Source: Winogradskyella psychrotolerans RS-3 (GTDB lineage: Bacteria; Bacteroidota; Bacteroidia; Flavobacteriales; Flavobacteriaceae). Taken from it: a DNA stretch of 64,000 bases. The notes under the pieces are model-generated. The model searched no databases and was not told the origin of the DNA. It saw only the letters and a list, made by a program, of their open reading frames with translations. The position numbers were made by a program, and so were the translations under genes. Of this stretch, positions 1-6,792 are shown one piece after another (within the stretch, counting starts at the first letter, position 1; each line of letters begins with the position of its first letter). Where the stretch lies: the NCBI RefSeq assembly GCF_000427335.1, contig NZ_ATMR01000077.1, forward strand, positions 45,368 through 109,367. The letters are read 5' to 3'.

Positions 1-31
1 CTTTTTCGTTGATTTTGTATGTATTTTTCAT
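1..31 (-). CDS. trpB: Tryptophan synthase beta chain, first codons only
   Basis: Reading leftward from an ATG at 31-29 gives MKNTYKINEK and then leaves the window. A short lysine/asparagine-rich start followed by a Lys/Glu stretch fits the N-terminus of flavobacterial TrpB, and trpB is the gene expected after trpF in this operon order. Only ten codons are visible, so the call rests mainly on position. About 420 bases of repeats separate it from trpF. Confidence 0.5.
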   Translation of the reverse strand, partial: MKNTYKINEK

Positions 32-40
32 AAGCCTTTG

Positions 41-64
41 TCATTCCTGCGAAGGCAGAAATCT
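41..64. repeat. REP-like palindrome, family A (TCATTCCTGC-GAA-GGCAG)
   Basis: Short dispersed inverted repeat with arms ATTCCTGC and GGCAGAAAT. Further copies or relatives lie at 1072-1100, 1200-1223, 4015-4038 and 52640-52666. Here it sits just upstream of the trpB start. Confidence 0.7.
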
Positions 65-113
65 ATTATTTTCATTGTGGATCACGCTTTTTTGCGTGAT
101 GTGGCAATCTGTT

Positions 114-389
114 TCTTTATTTCTTTCCGTTCATTTTGTCTTGAAACACTATTAAATAAAAATTGTCCAGTGGACGATTTTTGTTTAATACAAAACCAAA
201 AATTCAAAACGATTTATTAGGAAATTGCTAAAGCACCATTCGCTTTCAAAGCTACATGCTTGAAGCTTCGCTTCGCAGTTCCGCTTTTTCGCTCTTTATT
301 TCTGAAAATCGTTGTTTCCGACGCTGTCGGAATTTGGGACCCTCTTATATGCTAATTTTTGCTTTCCTTCCAAGTTATTTTAATTTTTG
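114..389. repeat. Composite dispersed element, copy 1, in the trpF-trpB gap
   Basis: This non-coding stretch shares an ordered series of blocks with 3150-3313 (trpG-trpD gap). The blocks are GTTCATTTTG(T/C)CTTGA, AGTTCCG-TTTTTC-CTC-TTATTTCTGA, GTTTC-GACG-TGTCG-AATTTGGGAC and a final TTTTAATTTTT that runs straight into a 7-bp array. This copy also has an internal hairpin (AAAAATTGTCC / GGACGATTTTT). No coding potential is recognised. Confidence 0.6.
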
Positions 390-463
390 CTAACACCTAA
401 CACCTAACACCTAACACCTAACACCTAACAGCTAACAGCTAACAGCTAACAGCTAACAGCTAA
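390..463. repeat. Heptanucleotide tandem array: 5 x CTAACAC then 5 x CTAACAG
   Basis: Perfect 7-bp repeats change unit once, at position 425. The trpF stop codon (TAG, complement of 453-455) lies inside a CTAACAG unit. On the coding strand every unit carries TAG. Since 7 is not a multiple of 3, the array closes all three frames. Confidence 0.95.
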
Positions 464-1076
464 TTACATTATGTTTAAACGTTTTCAATTCCTCCACATT
501 CTTCAATCCAGGTTCAATTTCAAATTTACTATTAACGTCAATAGCGTAACAATATTTTGAAGCTGGACTTTCTTTAAATTCTTTTATTTTTTCAATTTCA
601 TGTAATCCAATACCACCACTTAAAAAATACGGTTTGGTTGACGGATACTGTTCTAATACATTCCAATTGAACGTGTAACCATTTCCGCCTGGTAATTGTC
701 CTTTTGTATCAAATAAGAAATAATCACATACATCTTCATAAGGTTGAAGCACATCAAAGTTGAATTCATCTTTAATGCTAAACACCTTTATAACTTCAAC
801 AGCGTTTATCGCAGCGCAATATTCAGGAGATTCGTGTCCATGTAATTGCACGGCTTGTAAGTTGAATTTTTTAATAGTGTCTTTCACTATTTCTAGTTCT
901 TCATCCACAAAAACACCAACTTTTTTTATTGATTTTGGCAATTCAGGAATACTAGAATCAAAATGTCTGGCTGATTTTTTATAAAATATAAAACCGAGAT
1001 AGTCTGGCAGCAAATTAGCCACAGCTTCTAGGTTCTCCTTATATTTCATGCCGCAGACTTTTAGTTTCATCTTCAT
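453..1076 (-). CDS. trpF: Phosphoribosylanthranilate isomerase TrpF
   Basis: Catalyses the Amadori isomerisation of N-(5-phosphoribosyl)anthranilate to CdRP, the third step of tryptophan synthesis, in the cytoplasm. The protein begins with the family signature KVCGMK (catalytic Cys) and keeps the C-terminal FLSGGIG phosphate-binding region and AIDVNSKFEIEPGLKN, where the Asp general acid is expected. Length (about 207 residues) is normal. The frame is open to 1106, but the extra ten residues are encoded by a REP palindrome, so I start at the Met at 1076 (1070 is also possible). Fifth gene of the leftward trp operon; its last residues and stop fall in the heptamer array. Confidence 0.95.
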   Translation of the reverse strand: MKMKLKVCGMKYKENLEAVANLLPDYLGFIFYKKSARHFDSSIPELPKSIKKVGVFVDEELEIVKDTIKKFNLQAVQLHGHESPEYCAAINAVEVIKVFSIKDEFNFDVLQPYEDVCDYFLFDTKGQLPGGNGYTFNWNVLEQYPSTKPYFLSGGIGLHEIEKIKEFKESPASKYCYAIDVNSKFEIEPGLKNVEELKTFKHNVISC

Positions 1077-1100
1077 TCTCGCGAAAGCGGGAATCTCATC
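1072..1100. repeat. REP-like palindrome, family A, abutting the trpF start
   Basis: Inverted repeat TTCTCGCGAAAGCGGGAA with the same layout as the family-A copies. It covers the translation start region of trpF and is read through by the longer, unlikely trpF start. Confidence 0.65.
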
Positions 1101-1143
1101 ACGCATTCGACTTTTTTAAATTATTATGTATGTTATGTGTTAA

Positions 1144-1173
1144 GACCTACAAGGTTTTGAAACCTTGCAGGTC
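1144..1173. repeat. Palindrome, family B (GACCTACAAGGTTT/AAACCTTGCAGGTC)
   Basis: Near-perfect inverted repeat in the trpC-trpF gap. Relatives occur at 1309-1339, 15564-15591 and 18147-18174, always just downstream of a gene. Transcribed, it would form a stable hairpin. Confidence 0.75.
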
Positions 1174-1199
1174 ACTTAACGTTATTTGTTTAATTTTTG

Positions 1200-1223
1200 T
1201 CATTCCTGCGAAGGCAGGAATCT
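1200..1223. repeat. REP-like palindrome, family A, best-formed copy
   Basis: ATTCCTGC-GAA-GGCAGGAAT is a nearly perfect inverted repeat between trpC and trpF. Confidence 0.75.
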
Positions 1224-1308
1224 ATTAATTTCTTTTCGATATAATTTTTTCGTACTTCAAATAGCACTCGAAGTGACGTTAAAATTAATTTGTTTCTTTT
1301 CTATTTTA

Positions 1309-1339
1309 GACCTGCTAGGTTTTATAAACCTGCTAGGTC
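1309..1339. repeat. Palindrome, family B, overlapping the trpC 3' end
   Basis: GACCTGCTAGGT and its inverted copy flank TTTATAA. The right arm encodes the last trpC residues (DLAGL) and the loop supplies the TAA stop, so the repeat is partly coding. Confidence 0.75.
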
Positions 1340-2110
1340 TTTTATAAATTGAGCAGCACTCGCTCCAGGGTTATCTGTTTTCATAAAGTTTTCACCGATT
1401 AAAAAGCCTTTGTAACCATAAGGCTGTAATTCTTTGATGGCGTTCACAGAACTAATACCTGATTCTGATACTTTTACAAAATCATTTGGTATTAATGCAC
1501 TTAATTGTTTTGAGATGTCTAAACTGACTTCAAATGTTTTTAAATTTCTATTGTTTATACCTAGCATATCTAAAGATGGCATAATTGACTTGTGTAATTC
1601 GTCTTCGTTATGGACTTCTAATAACACATCAAGATTGAGGCTTTTAGCTAATTCAGAAAACTGCTTAATTTCGGCTTTAGTTAATATGGCTGCTATTAGT
1701 AAAATAGCATCTGCACCAATGGCTTTGGCTTCAATAATCTGATATTCATCAATTATAAATTCTTTTCGAAGCAAAGGTAATTCGCAATTTTCTCTAGCAA
1801 TCATTAAATCGTCCATGGAACCGCCAAAATAAATCTCGTCCGTTAAAATAGACATGCCACACACTCCTGCGTTTTCGTAACCAATGGCAACATCTTCAAC
1901 CAAAGCAGTATCATTTATAATGGATTTAGAAGGCGATTTGCGTTTAAATTCTGCAATAACACCAGTCTGACTTGCTCTTAATTTTTCAGACAATGACCTT
2001 GTTTTCATTCCGAAATAAGGTAGCTGTTCATAAGCTTTAATAGGGATTAGTTCTTTTTTAAGATTAACCTCTTTGCGTTTGTCTATTACTATTTTGTCTA
2101 AGATGTTCAT
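1322..2110 (-). CDS. trpC: Indole-3-glycerol phosphate synthase TrpC
   Basis: Converts CdRP to indole-3-glycerol phosphate, the fourth committed step of tryptophan synthesis. The 262-residue beta/alpha barrel shows the family motifs IAEFKRKSPSK (catalytic Lys, near residue 57), the LLRKEFI strand, LEVHNE and NNRNLKTF, and the C-terminal SESGI and GFLIGE phosphate-binding loops. The start overlaps the trpD stop as ATGA (2107-2110), implying translational coupling. The final codons and stop derive from a dispersed palindrome. Single-domain form, not fused to TrpF. Confidence 0.97.
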   Translation of the reverse strand: MNILDKIVIDKRKEVNLKKELIPIKAYEQLPYFGMKTRSLSEKLRASQTGVIAEFKRKSPSKSIINDTALVEDVAIGYENAGVCGMSILTDEIYFGGSMDDLMIARENCELPLLRKEFIIDEYQIIEAKAIGADAILLIAAILTKAEIKQFSELAKSLNLDVLLEVHNEDELHKSIMPSLDMLGINNRNLKTFEVSLDISKQLSALIPNDFVKVSESGISSVNAIKELQPYGYKGFLIGENFMKTDNPGASAAQFIKDLAGL

Positions 2111-3099
2111 TTGCTTAATTCAATTAGTTTATATAAACTTTGTTTTGCTTTTCCACTAACAAGAGATTCTTTCGCCAATTCAAATCCTTCCTTATGTGAA
2201 ATTTGTTTGGCAGTAGCAATGGCCAATCCGGCATTAGCACATACCACATTATGTTGCGCTTCTGTACCTTGATAATTGATAACGCTTTTAAAAATTTCTG
2301 CAGCCATTTTCACACTGTTTCCTCCAAAAATTTCGGATTGTTGAATTTGTTTGACACCTAAGTCAAGCGGTTCAAATAAGGTTTCTGCTGTATTAGAAAT
2401 CACTTTCGTTTTTCCTGTTAACGAGATTTCATCATAACCATCCAAAGCATGAACTATGGCATAGTTTTTATCCGATTCTTGATATAAATAACTGTATAAT
2501 CGCAATAATTCAAGATTAAAAACACCAACCATTTGATTTTTTGGAAATGCAGGATTTACCATCGGTCCTAACATATTGAAAAAGGTTTTTACACCCAATT
2601 CTTTTCGTATTGGAGCCACATTTTTCATTGCAGGATGAAACAAAGGTGCATGTAAAACACAAATACCAGCCTCATCGATACTACGTTTTAAAAAGTCAGT
2701 ATCACTTGTAAATTTTATGCCTAAATATTCCATAACATTTGAAGATCCACAAGCAGAGGATACACCATAATTACCATGTTTAGTAACATGGACTCCTGCA
2801 CCTGCTGTCACAAATGATGATAAAGTTGAAATGTTGAAAGTGTCTTTGCCGTCACCTCCGGTTCCACACAAATCGATAGTCTCGTAGTTATCTAAATTTA
2901 CTGGAATGCATAACTCTAATAATGCATCTCTAAAACCTCGAAGTTCTTCCGTGGTAATACTTCTCATCATATAAACGGTTAAGAATGACGCAATTTGACT
3001 TTGGTTATATTTTCCTTCGGATATGTTGACCAAGACATTTTTTGCTTCTTCACTAGAGATGCTTTCTTGGTTGATGAGTCTATTTAATAATTGTTTCAT
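2107..3099 (-). CDS. trpD: Anthranilate phosphoribosyltransferase TrpD
   Basis: Transfers phosphoribosyl from PRPP to anthranilate. The 330-residue protein has the N-terminal helical domain, the PRPP-binding GTGGD loop at 79-83, KHGN at 107-110 with the following glycine/serine loop, and the conserved NMLGPMVNP segment. It overlaps trpC by 4 bp at its 3' end. Upstream it is separated from trpG by about 290 bases of repeats, with a TTCCGT-AAA-ACGGAA palindrome a few bases before the ATG. Confidence 0.97.
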   Translation of the reverse strand: MKQLLNRLINQESISSEEAKNVLVNISEGKYNQSQIASFLTVYMMRSITTEELRGFRDALLELCIPVNLDNYETIDLCGTGGDGKDTFNISTLSSFVTAGAGVHVTKHGNYGVSSACGSSNVMEYLGIKFTSDTDFLKRSIDEAGICVLHAPLFHPAMKNVAPIRKELGVKTFFNMLGPMVNPAFPKNQMVGVFNLELLRLYSYLYQESDKNYAIVHALDGYDEISLTGKTKVISNTAETLFEPLDLGVKQIQQSEIFGGNSVKMAAEIFKSVINYQGTEAQHNVVCANAGLAIATAKQISHKEGFELAKESLVSGKAKQSLYKLIELSK

Positions 3100-3101
3100 A
3101 T

Positions 3102-3132
3102 CAATGTTCCGTAAAACGGAATATCTTTTTAA
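3102..3132. repeat. Palindrome, family C (TTCCGT-N3-ACGGAA), at trpD start
   Basis: The block ATGTTCCGT-AAA-ACGGAATATC is followed by TTTTTAA. A second copy (3962-3992) lies at exactly the same distance from the trpG start codon. Confidence 0.75.
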
Positions 3133-3149
3133 ATGTAATTTCTATTCTT

Positions 3150-3313
3150 TCTTTTATCTCTGTTCATTTTGCCTTGATGCAAACTGCGAAGCAAATCATG
3201 AGTTCCGATTTTTCACTCCTTATTTCTGAATTTTGATGTTTCGGACGTTGTCGAAATTTGGGACATTAATTTTTACTAAATATTATATTCTTCCCAAATT
3301 GTATTTTAATTTT
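3150..3313. repeat. Composite dispersed element, copy 2, in the trpG-trpD gap
   Basis: Diverged copy of the element at 114-389, with the same block order and the same termination in a heptanucleotide array. It lacks the internal hairpin segment of copy 1. Non-coding. Confidence 0.6.
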
Positions 3314-3397
3314 TTCTCACTTCTCACTTCTCACTTCTCACTTCTCACTTCTCACTTCTCACTTCTCACTTCTCACTTCTCACTTCTCACTTCTCAC
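3314..3397. repeat. Heptanucleotide tandem array: 12 x TTCTCAC
   Basis: Twelve perfect 7-bp copies. The trpG stop (TGA, complement of 3387-3389) lies in the second unit from its right end, and trpG residues SEK are encoded by the repeat. On the coding strand each unit contains TGA. Confidence 0.97.
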
Positions 3398-3959
3398 TGT
3401 TTACCCAATTTTCTAAAATCTGTTTTCCATTAGGTGTCAGCACCGACTCAGGATGATATTGAACACCTTTTACATCGTAAACTTTATGTCTTAATGACAT
3501 TATTTGACCGTTGTCGTCAAAAGACGTAGCTTCTAAACAATCTGGTAAATTGGCATTAACGACCCATGAATGATATCTGCCCACTTCAAAAGTTTTGCCT
3601 AGTCCTTTAAAAAGGGATTCATCATCAACTGAAAGTGTAATGCTAGTTGCTACACCATGATAAACATTATCTAAATTTTCTAATGAACCACCAAAAACTT
3701 CACCAATAGCTTGTTGCCCTAAACAAACACCTAAGATACTTTTGGTTGGAGCATAAGTTTCTATAATCTGTTTTAATAAACCGGCTTCATCTGGGACACC
3801 AGGTCCTGGCGATAACACAATTTTCTCAAAAGCATCGACTTCTTCTAGCGTTAGTTTATCGTTTCGTTTTACGGTGACTTCACAATCTAAATCTTCTAAA
3901 TAATGAACTAAATTGTATGTGAAACTGTCGTAATTATCTATGACTAATATTTTTTTCAT
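3387..3959 (-). CDS. trpG: Anthranilate synthase component II, glutamine amidotransferase TrpG
   Basis: Class I glutamine amidotransferase that supplies ammonia to TrpE for anthranilate synthesis. The triad is visible: Cys79 in GVCLGQ, His169 and Glu171 in YHPES. SPGPG at 50-54 contributes to the oxyanion region. At 190 residues it is a stand-alone subunit, not fused to TrpD. Second gene of the operon. The C-terminal residues SEK and the stop lie within the 7-bp array, so the protein end was probably reshaped by the repeat. Confidence 0.96.
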   Translation of the reverse strand: MKKILVIDNYDSFTYNLVHYLEDLDCEVTVKRNDKLTLEEVDAFEKIVLSPGPGVPDEAGLLKQIIETYAPTKSILGVCLGQQAIGEVFGGSLENLDNVYHGVATSITLSVDDESLFKGLGKTFEVGRYHSWVVNANLPDCLEATSFDDNGQIMSLRHKVYDVKGVQYHPESVLTPNGKQILENWVNSEK

Positions 3960-3961
3960 CG

Positions 3962-3992
3962 CAATGTTCCGTGAAACGGAATATCTTTTTAA
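3962..3992. repeat. Palindrome, family C, at trpG start
   Basis: TTCCGT-GAA-ACGGAA followed by TATCTTTTTAA, the same block and same spacing to the ATG as before trpD. It could be a structured 5' region or an inserted repeat. Confidence 0.75.
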
Positions 3993-4014
3993 TTATACTT
4001 CAATTTTTTAAATA

Positions 4015-4038
4015 GATTCTTGCTTATGCAGGAATGAC
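4015..4038. repeat. REP-like palindrome, family A, diverged copy between trpE and trpG
   Basis: AGATTCTTGCTTATGCAGGAATGAC matches the reverse-oriented family-A element with changes in the loop. It lies just downstream of the trpE stop. Confidence 0.5.
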
Positions 4039-4045
4039 AGCTAAT

Positions 4046-5446
4046 TTAAATTTCCTCAGCCTGTTCAATCGCTTTTGTTAAAGCACCAAGCTTATTATAA
4101 ACTTCTTGCAATTCACTTTCGGCTTCAGATTTGGCAACTATTCCTGCTCCTGCTTGCCAAAATAATTTATGATTCTGACTTAAAAATGTTCTAATCATAA
4201 TGGCATGATTAAAGTTGCCGTTAAAATCCATAAAGCCGATAGCTCCACCATAATAACCTCTGCTTGTTTTTTCATACTTTTCAATCAACTGCATGGCTTT
4301 GTGTTTTGGTGCTCCACTTAGGGTTCCGGCAGGAAATGTGTCTGCAACCACTTGCATGGTATCGGTATTTTTGTGAATTGTACCTGTAACTTTACTCACT
4401 AAATGTATGACGTGAGAGAAGAATTGTACTTCTCTATAATTTTCGACAGTAACATTACTTCCGTTTCTACTTAGGTCGTTTCTTGCCAAGTCAACTAACA
4501 TCACATGCTCACTGTTTTCTTTGTCGTCTTTTATTAATTCTTCAGCTAATTGCGCATCTTTAAGGTCATTTCCACTTCGCTTAAAAGTACCAGCAATAGG
4601 GTGAATTTCGGCTTTACCATCACTAACCACTAATTGTGCCTCTGGAGAGCTTCCGAATATTTTAAAATTCCCATAATCAAAATAGAATAGGTAAGGGGAT
4701 GGGTTAATACTTCTTAAGGCTCTGTATACATTAAACTCGTCTCCGCTAAATTGTTGCGAAAATTGTTTAGACAGTACCAATTGAAAGACATCTCCACGGC
4801 CACAATGCTTTTTTGCCAGTTCTACATTTGCTTTATATTCCTCATCTGTAAGATTAGATTCAATGTCTCCTTTGGGTTTAAAATCGTAAGAGGCATATTG
4901 TCTCGTTTGGATCAATTGTAAAATGTCGTCAATGTTATTTTCGCTATGAAAACAATGCGCAAAAATATAAGCTTCATTTTTTTGATGATCTATAGCGATG
5001 ATATTTTGATAAACAGCGTAGTATATTTCAGGAATAGAAACAGAGTTGTCTTTTTTTGAAATTTCGATATCTTCAAAATACTTTACCGCATCATAAGCCG
5101 TGTATCCAAAAATTCCATTATTGATAAACTTAAAGTCTTTGTTTGAATCCACTTTAAAACGTTGTGTAAACTTATGAATCTCTTCAATGACACCAACGGT
5201 TTGAATTAAGTTGCTCTTAGAGCTTCCATCAGGATAGGTTTGAGAAATTGTATCACCTTCCACTTTTATAGAAGCGATAGGATTGCAGCAGATATATGAA
5301 AAATTGTTGTCGTTTGCATGATAATCACTACTCTCTAACAGAATACTATTTGGGAATTTATCTCTAATTTTAAGATAAATACTAACTGGCGTAATAGTGT
5401 CTGCTAATATTTTTTTATAATGTGTGTTTAAACTAAATGTTTTCAT
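4046..5446 (-). CDS. trpE: Anthranilate synthase component I TrpE
   Basis: Makes anthranilate from chorismate with ammonia from TrpG. The 466-residue protein has the N-terminal LLESS motif (36-40) that binds tryptophan for feedback inhibition. The chorismate-binding motifs follow: IFGSSPE, HPIAGTFKR, DLARNDLSRNG and FPAGTLSGAPK. LLES and the conserved Arg residues favour TrpE over PabB. First structural gene of the operon, about 80 bases downstream of the attenuator terminator. Confidence 0.96.
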   Translation of the reverse strand: MKTFSLNTHYKKILADTITPVSIYLKIRDKFPNSILLESSDYHANDNNFSYICCNPIASIKVEGDTISQTYPDGSSKSNLIQTVGVIEEIHKFTQRFKVDSNKDFKFINNGIFGYTAYDAVKYFEDIEISKKDNSVSIPEIYYAVYQNIIAIDHQKNEAYIFAHCFHSENNIDDILQLIQTRQYASYDFKPKGDIESNLTDEEYKANVELAKKHCGRGDVFQLVLSKQFSQQFSGDEFNVYRALRSINPSPYLFYFDYGNFKIFGSSPEAQLVVSDGKAEIHPIAGTFKRSGNDLKDAQLAEELIKDDKENSEHVMLVDLARNDLSRNGSNVTVENYREVQFFSHVIHLVSKVTGTIHKNTDTMQVVADTFPAGTLSGAPKHKAMQLIEKYEKTSRGYYGGAIGFMDFNGNFNHAIMIRTFLSQNHKLFWQAGAGIVAKSEAESELQEVYNKLGALTKAIEQAEEI

Positions 5447-5524
5447 TTTATGTCAAATTCAATTTGATATCTCTTTAAACAGAAATACGTTTCAATATAA
5501 TAGCTTCTGAAGCTGTGTTAAATT

Positions 5525-5558
5525 AAAAAAGGCTTGTCGTGAATGACAAGCCTTTTTT
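5525..5558 (-). terminator. Attenuator terminator of the trp leader
   Basis: A perfect 14-bp inverted repeat (AAAAAAGGCTTGTC / GACAAGCCTTTTTT) with a 6-nt loop ends in a U-tract in the leftward direction. It lies between the leader peptide and trpE. Seven bases of the loop and 3' arm (5537-5543) are complementary to 5588-5594, which includes the leader stop codon, so an alternative antiterminating pairing is possible. Confidence 0.85.
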
Positions 5559-5588
5559 TTATATAAGTATTACATACCAAGGATTAGT

Positions 5589-5645
5589 TCACGAACGTAA
5601 GTTTGAGAAATTCCACCACCAAGTATGATTTGTATTTATTTTCAT
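5589..5645 (-). CDS. trpL: trp operon leader peptide (TrpL), three tandem Trp codons
   Basis: ATG at 5645 opens an 18-codon frame, MKINTNHTWWWNFSNLRS, ending in TGA at 5589. The three consecutive TGG codons (5613-5621) are the signature of a ribosome-stalling leader peptide: low charged tRNA-Trp would stall the ribosome there. It lies between a Bacteroidetes promoter and the intrinsic terminator before trpE. Three adjacent codons for the pathway's own end product are very unlikely by chance. Confidence 0.88.
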   Translation of the reverse strand: MKINTNHTWWWNFSNLRS

Positions 5646-5653
5646 CTGAACAT

Positions 5654-5684
5654 CAAAGATAGAAATCAAAATTCGGATTTCAAA
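5654..5684 (-). promoter_or_regulatory. trp operon promoter
   Basis: On the minus strand TTTG (5684-5681), a 19-base spacer and TATCTTTG (5661-5654) match the Bacteroidetes sigma consensus TTTG-N19-21-TAnnTTTG. Transcription should begin about 5-8 bases downstream. That puts the leader ATG within a few bases of the RNA 5' end. Confidence 0.75.
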
Positions 5685-5691
5685 CACTTTA

Positions 5692-5736
5692 GGAAAAAAA
5701 GATTCCTGTTGTCGTAAATTTCACGAAAACAGGAAT
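5692..5736 (-). terminator. Intrinsic terminator after yceI
   Basis: ATTCCTGTT / AACAGGAAT stem with an inner TCGT / ACGA extension. In the leftward direction it is followed by CTTTTTTTCC. It separates yceI from the trp promoter. Confidence 0.75.
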
Positions 5737-5762
5737 ATAAATGTGACTAAATTTATTTGGGA

Positions 5763-6332
5763 TTAAAACGTAAGCGTTACATTTAAATCAAATTCGTCAT
5801 AAATAGCTTTATCTTTTAAAGTCTCTAATAATGAAGGTGATTTATAGGTAATGTTATGTTTCGTTCTATCAATCTTTAAATTTGCAGTCGCTGTATTATC
5901 TTTAATTAGCATAGGAAAAGAAATAGCTTCTGTTTTTCCTTTAATAGTAATGTTAGCTTTTACGTTGTAATTTCCATCTTTACCTGTAACAGATGTAATG
6001 TCTAAAGTCGCTGTAGGAAATTCTTCTACACCAAAGAAATCATCAGATTTTAAATGGCCATCTAATTTTCCCTTGTATTCTCCATCAAGATCTGTGCTAC
6101 CAAGAGTCGTCATATCGATAGTGAAATTTCCTCCTGTTAAGGTTTTTCCATTAAAAGTTAATGAACCACTTTTTAAATCAATAGTTCCGGTATGTTCGCC
6201 TCCTACTTTATAGCCTTTCCAAATTACTGAGCTCTCTTCAACTTTAACGGTTTTGTCTTTTAACGTCGTGTAAGACATAAATGATAATGCTAAAATGAAT
6301 AGCATGGCAACTTTTGAATTTCTGTTTTTCAT
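5763..6332 (-). CDS. YceI-family secreted protein
   Basis: A 189-residue protein with an N-terminal signal sequence followed by the YceI-like beta-barrel fold. Landmarks are the ESSVIWKGYKVGG opening, GSLTF..GGNFTIDM, the HLKSDDFFGVEEFPTA segment and a C-terminal FDLNVTLTF strand. YceI proteins bind isoprenoid-type lipids in the periplasm; the ligand here is unknown. It follows the MarR gene on the same strand, so expression is probably controlled by it. Confidence 0.85.
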   Translation of the reverse strand: MKNRNSKVAMLFILALSFMSYTTLKDKTVKVEESSVIWKGYKVGGEHTGTIDLKSGSLTFNGKTLTGGNFTIDMTTLGSTDLDGEYKGKLDGHLKSDDFFGVEEFPTATLDITSVTGKDGNYNVKANITIKGKTEAISFPMLIKDNTATANLKIDRTKHNITYKSPSLLETLKDKAIYDEFDLNVTLTF

Positions 6333-6792
6333 AATTATTTGTTTTAAGTTTTATTAAAAGGGTATTCAATTGTATCAACTCTTCTTGAGTCAAGTTTTTT
6401 GTGATGTTTTTTTCTGTGCAATCTATAATTGGGTCCACTGTTTTTAAAGTTTTTAACCCTAAATCTGTAATGACGATTTCAACCTTTCTTCTGTTGGTTT
6501 TACAAATGGTACGGTTTACAAATTTTTTCTTTATCAGCTTATCAACCAATCTTGTCGTATTACTCATTTTACTTACCATACGTTCTTGTATGTCTTGTAG
6601 GTTTATAGTATTTCCATTTTGACCTCTTAAAATCCTAAGGACATTAAATTGTTCTAAGGATAAATCGAAAGGTTTTAACTCTAATAACAAATCATCTTTC
6701 ATCCATGTTGTGGTGTGAAAAATATTTATTACTGTCGCTCTTGGTATCGGCAAATCAGCTTTTGTTTTTAGTATGTCGTTTAATTCTTTCAT
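6244..6792 (-). CDS. MarR-family transcriptional regulator, probably with an artefactual C-terminus
   Basis: Winged-helix regulator. The central part (QFNVLRILRGQ, helix pair MVSKMSNTTRLVDKLIKKKFV, wing CKTNRRKVEIVITDLG) is typical of MarR. I start at the Met at 6792, since an upstream Met at 6834 would read through the promoter and operator. As written, the frame runs 89 bases into yceI and adds about 30 unconserved residues. One extra A in the AAAA run near 6347 would give LKNK and a TAA at 6337-6335, two bases before the yceI ATG. The extension is therefore likely a one-base error. Probably autoregulated. Confidence 0.85.
   Translation of the reverse strand: MKELNDILKTKADLPIPRATVINIFHTTTWMKDDLLLELKPFDLSLEQFNVLRILRGQNGNTINLQDIQERMVSKMSNTTRLVDKLIKKKFVNRTICKTNRRKVEIVITDLGLKTLKTVDPIIDCTEKNITKNLTQEELIQLNTLLIKLKTNNYEKQKFKSCHAIHFSIIIYVLHDVKRQNR

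Noticed and set aside
38..220. Plus-strand frame of 60 codons in the trpF-trpB gap
   Set aside because: Composed of a REP-like palindrome and a dispersed element; no family resemblance.
390..463. Short regular repeats suggesting a CRISPR array
   Set aside because: Units are 7 bp with no spacers; the same holds at 3314-3397 and 14653-14867.
1077..1106. Longer TrpF start (MRDEIPAFAR)
   Set aside because: Encoded by a REP palindrome; TrpF proteins begin close to the KVCGMK motif.
5525..5558. Simple terminator of yceI
   Set aside because: A separate terminator for yceI exists at 5692-5736, and a promoter and Trp-codon leader lie between the two, so this hairpin belongs to the trp leader.
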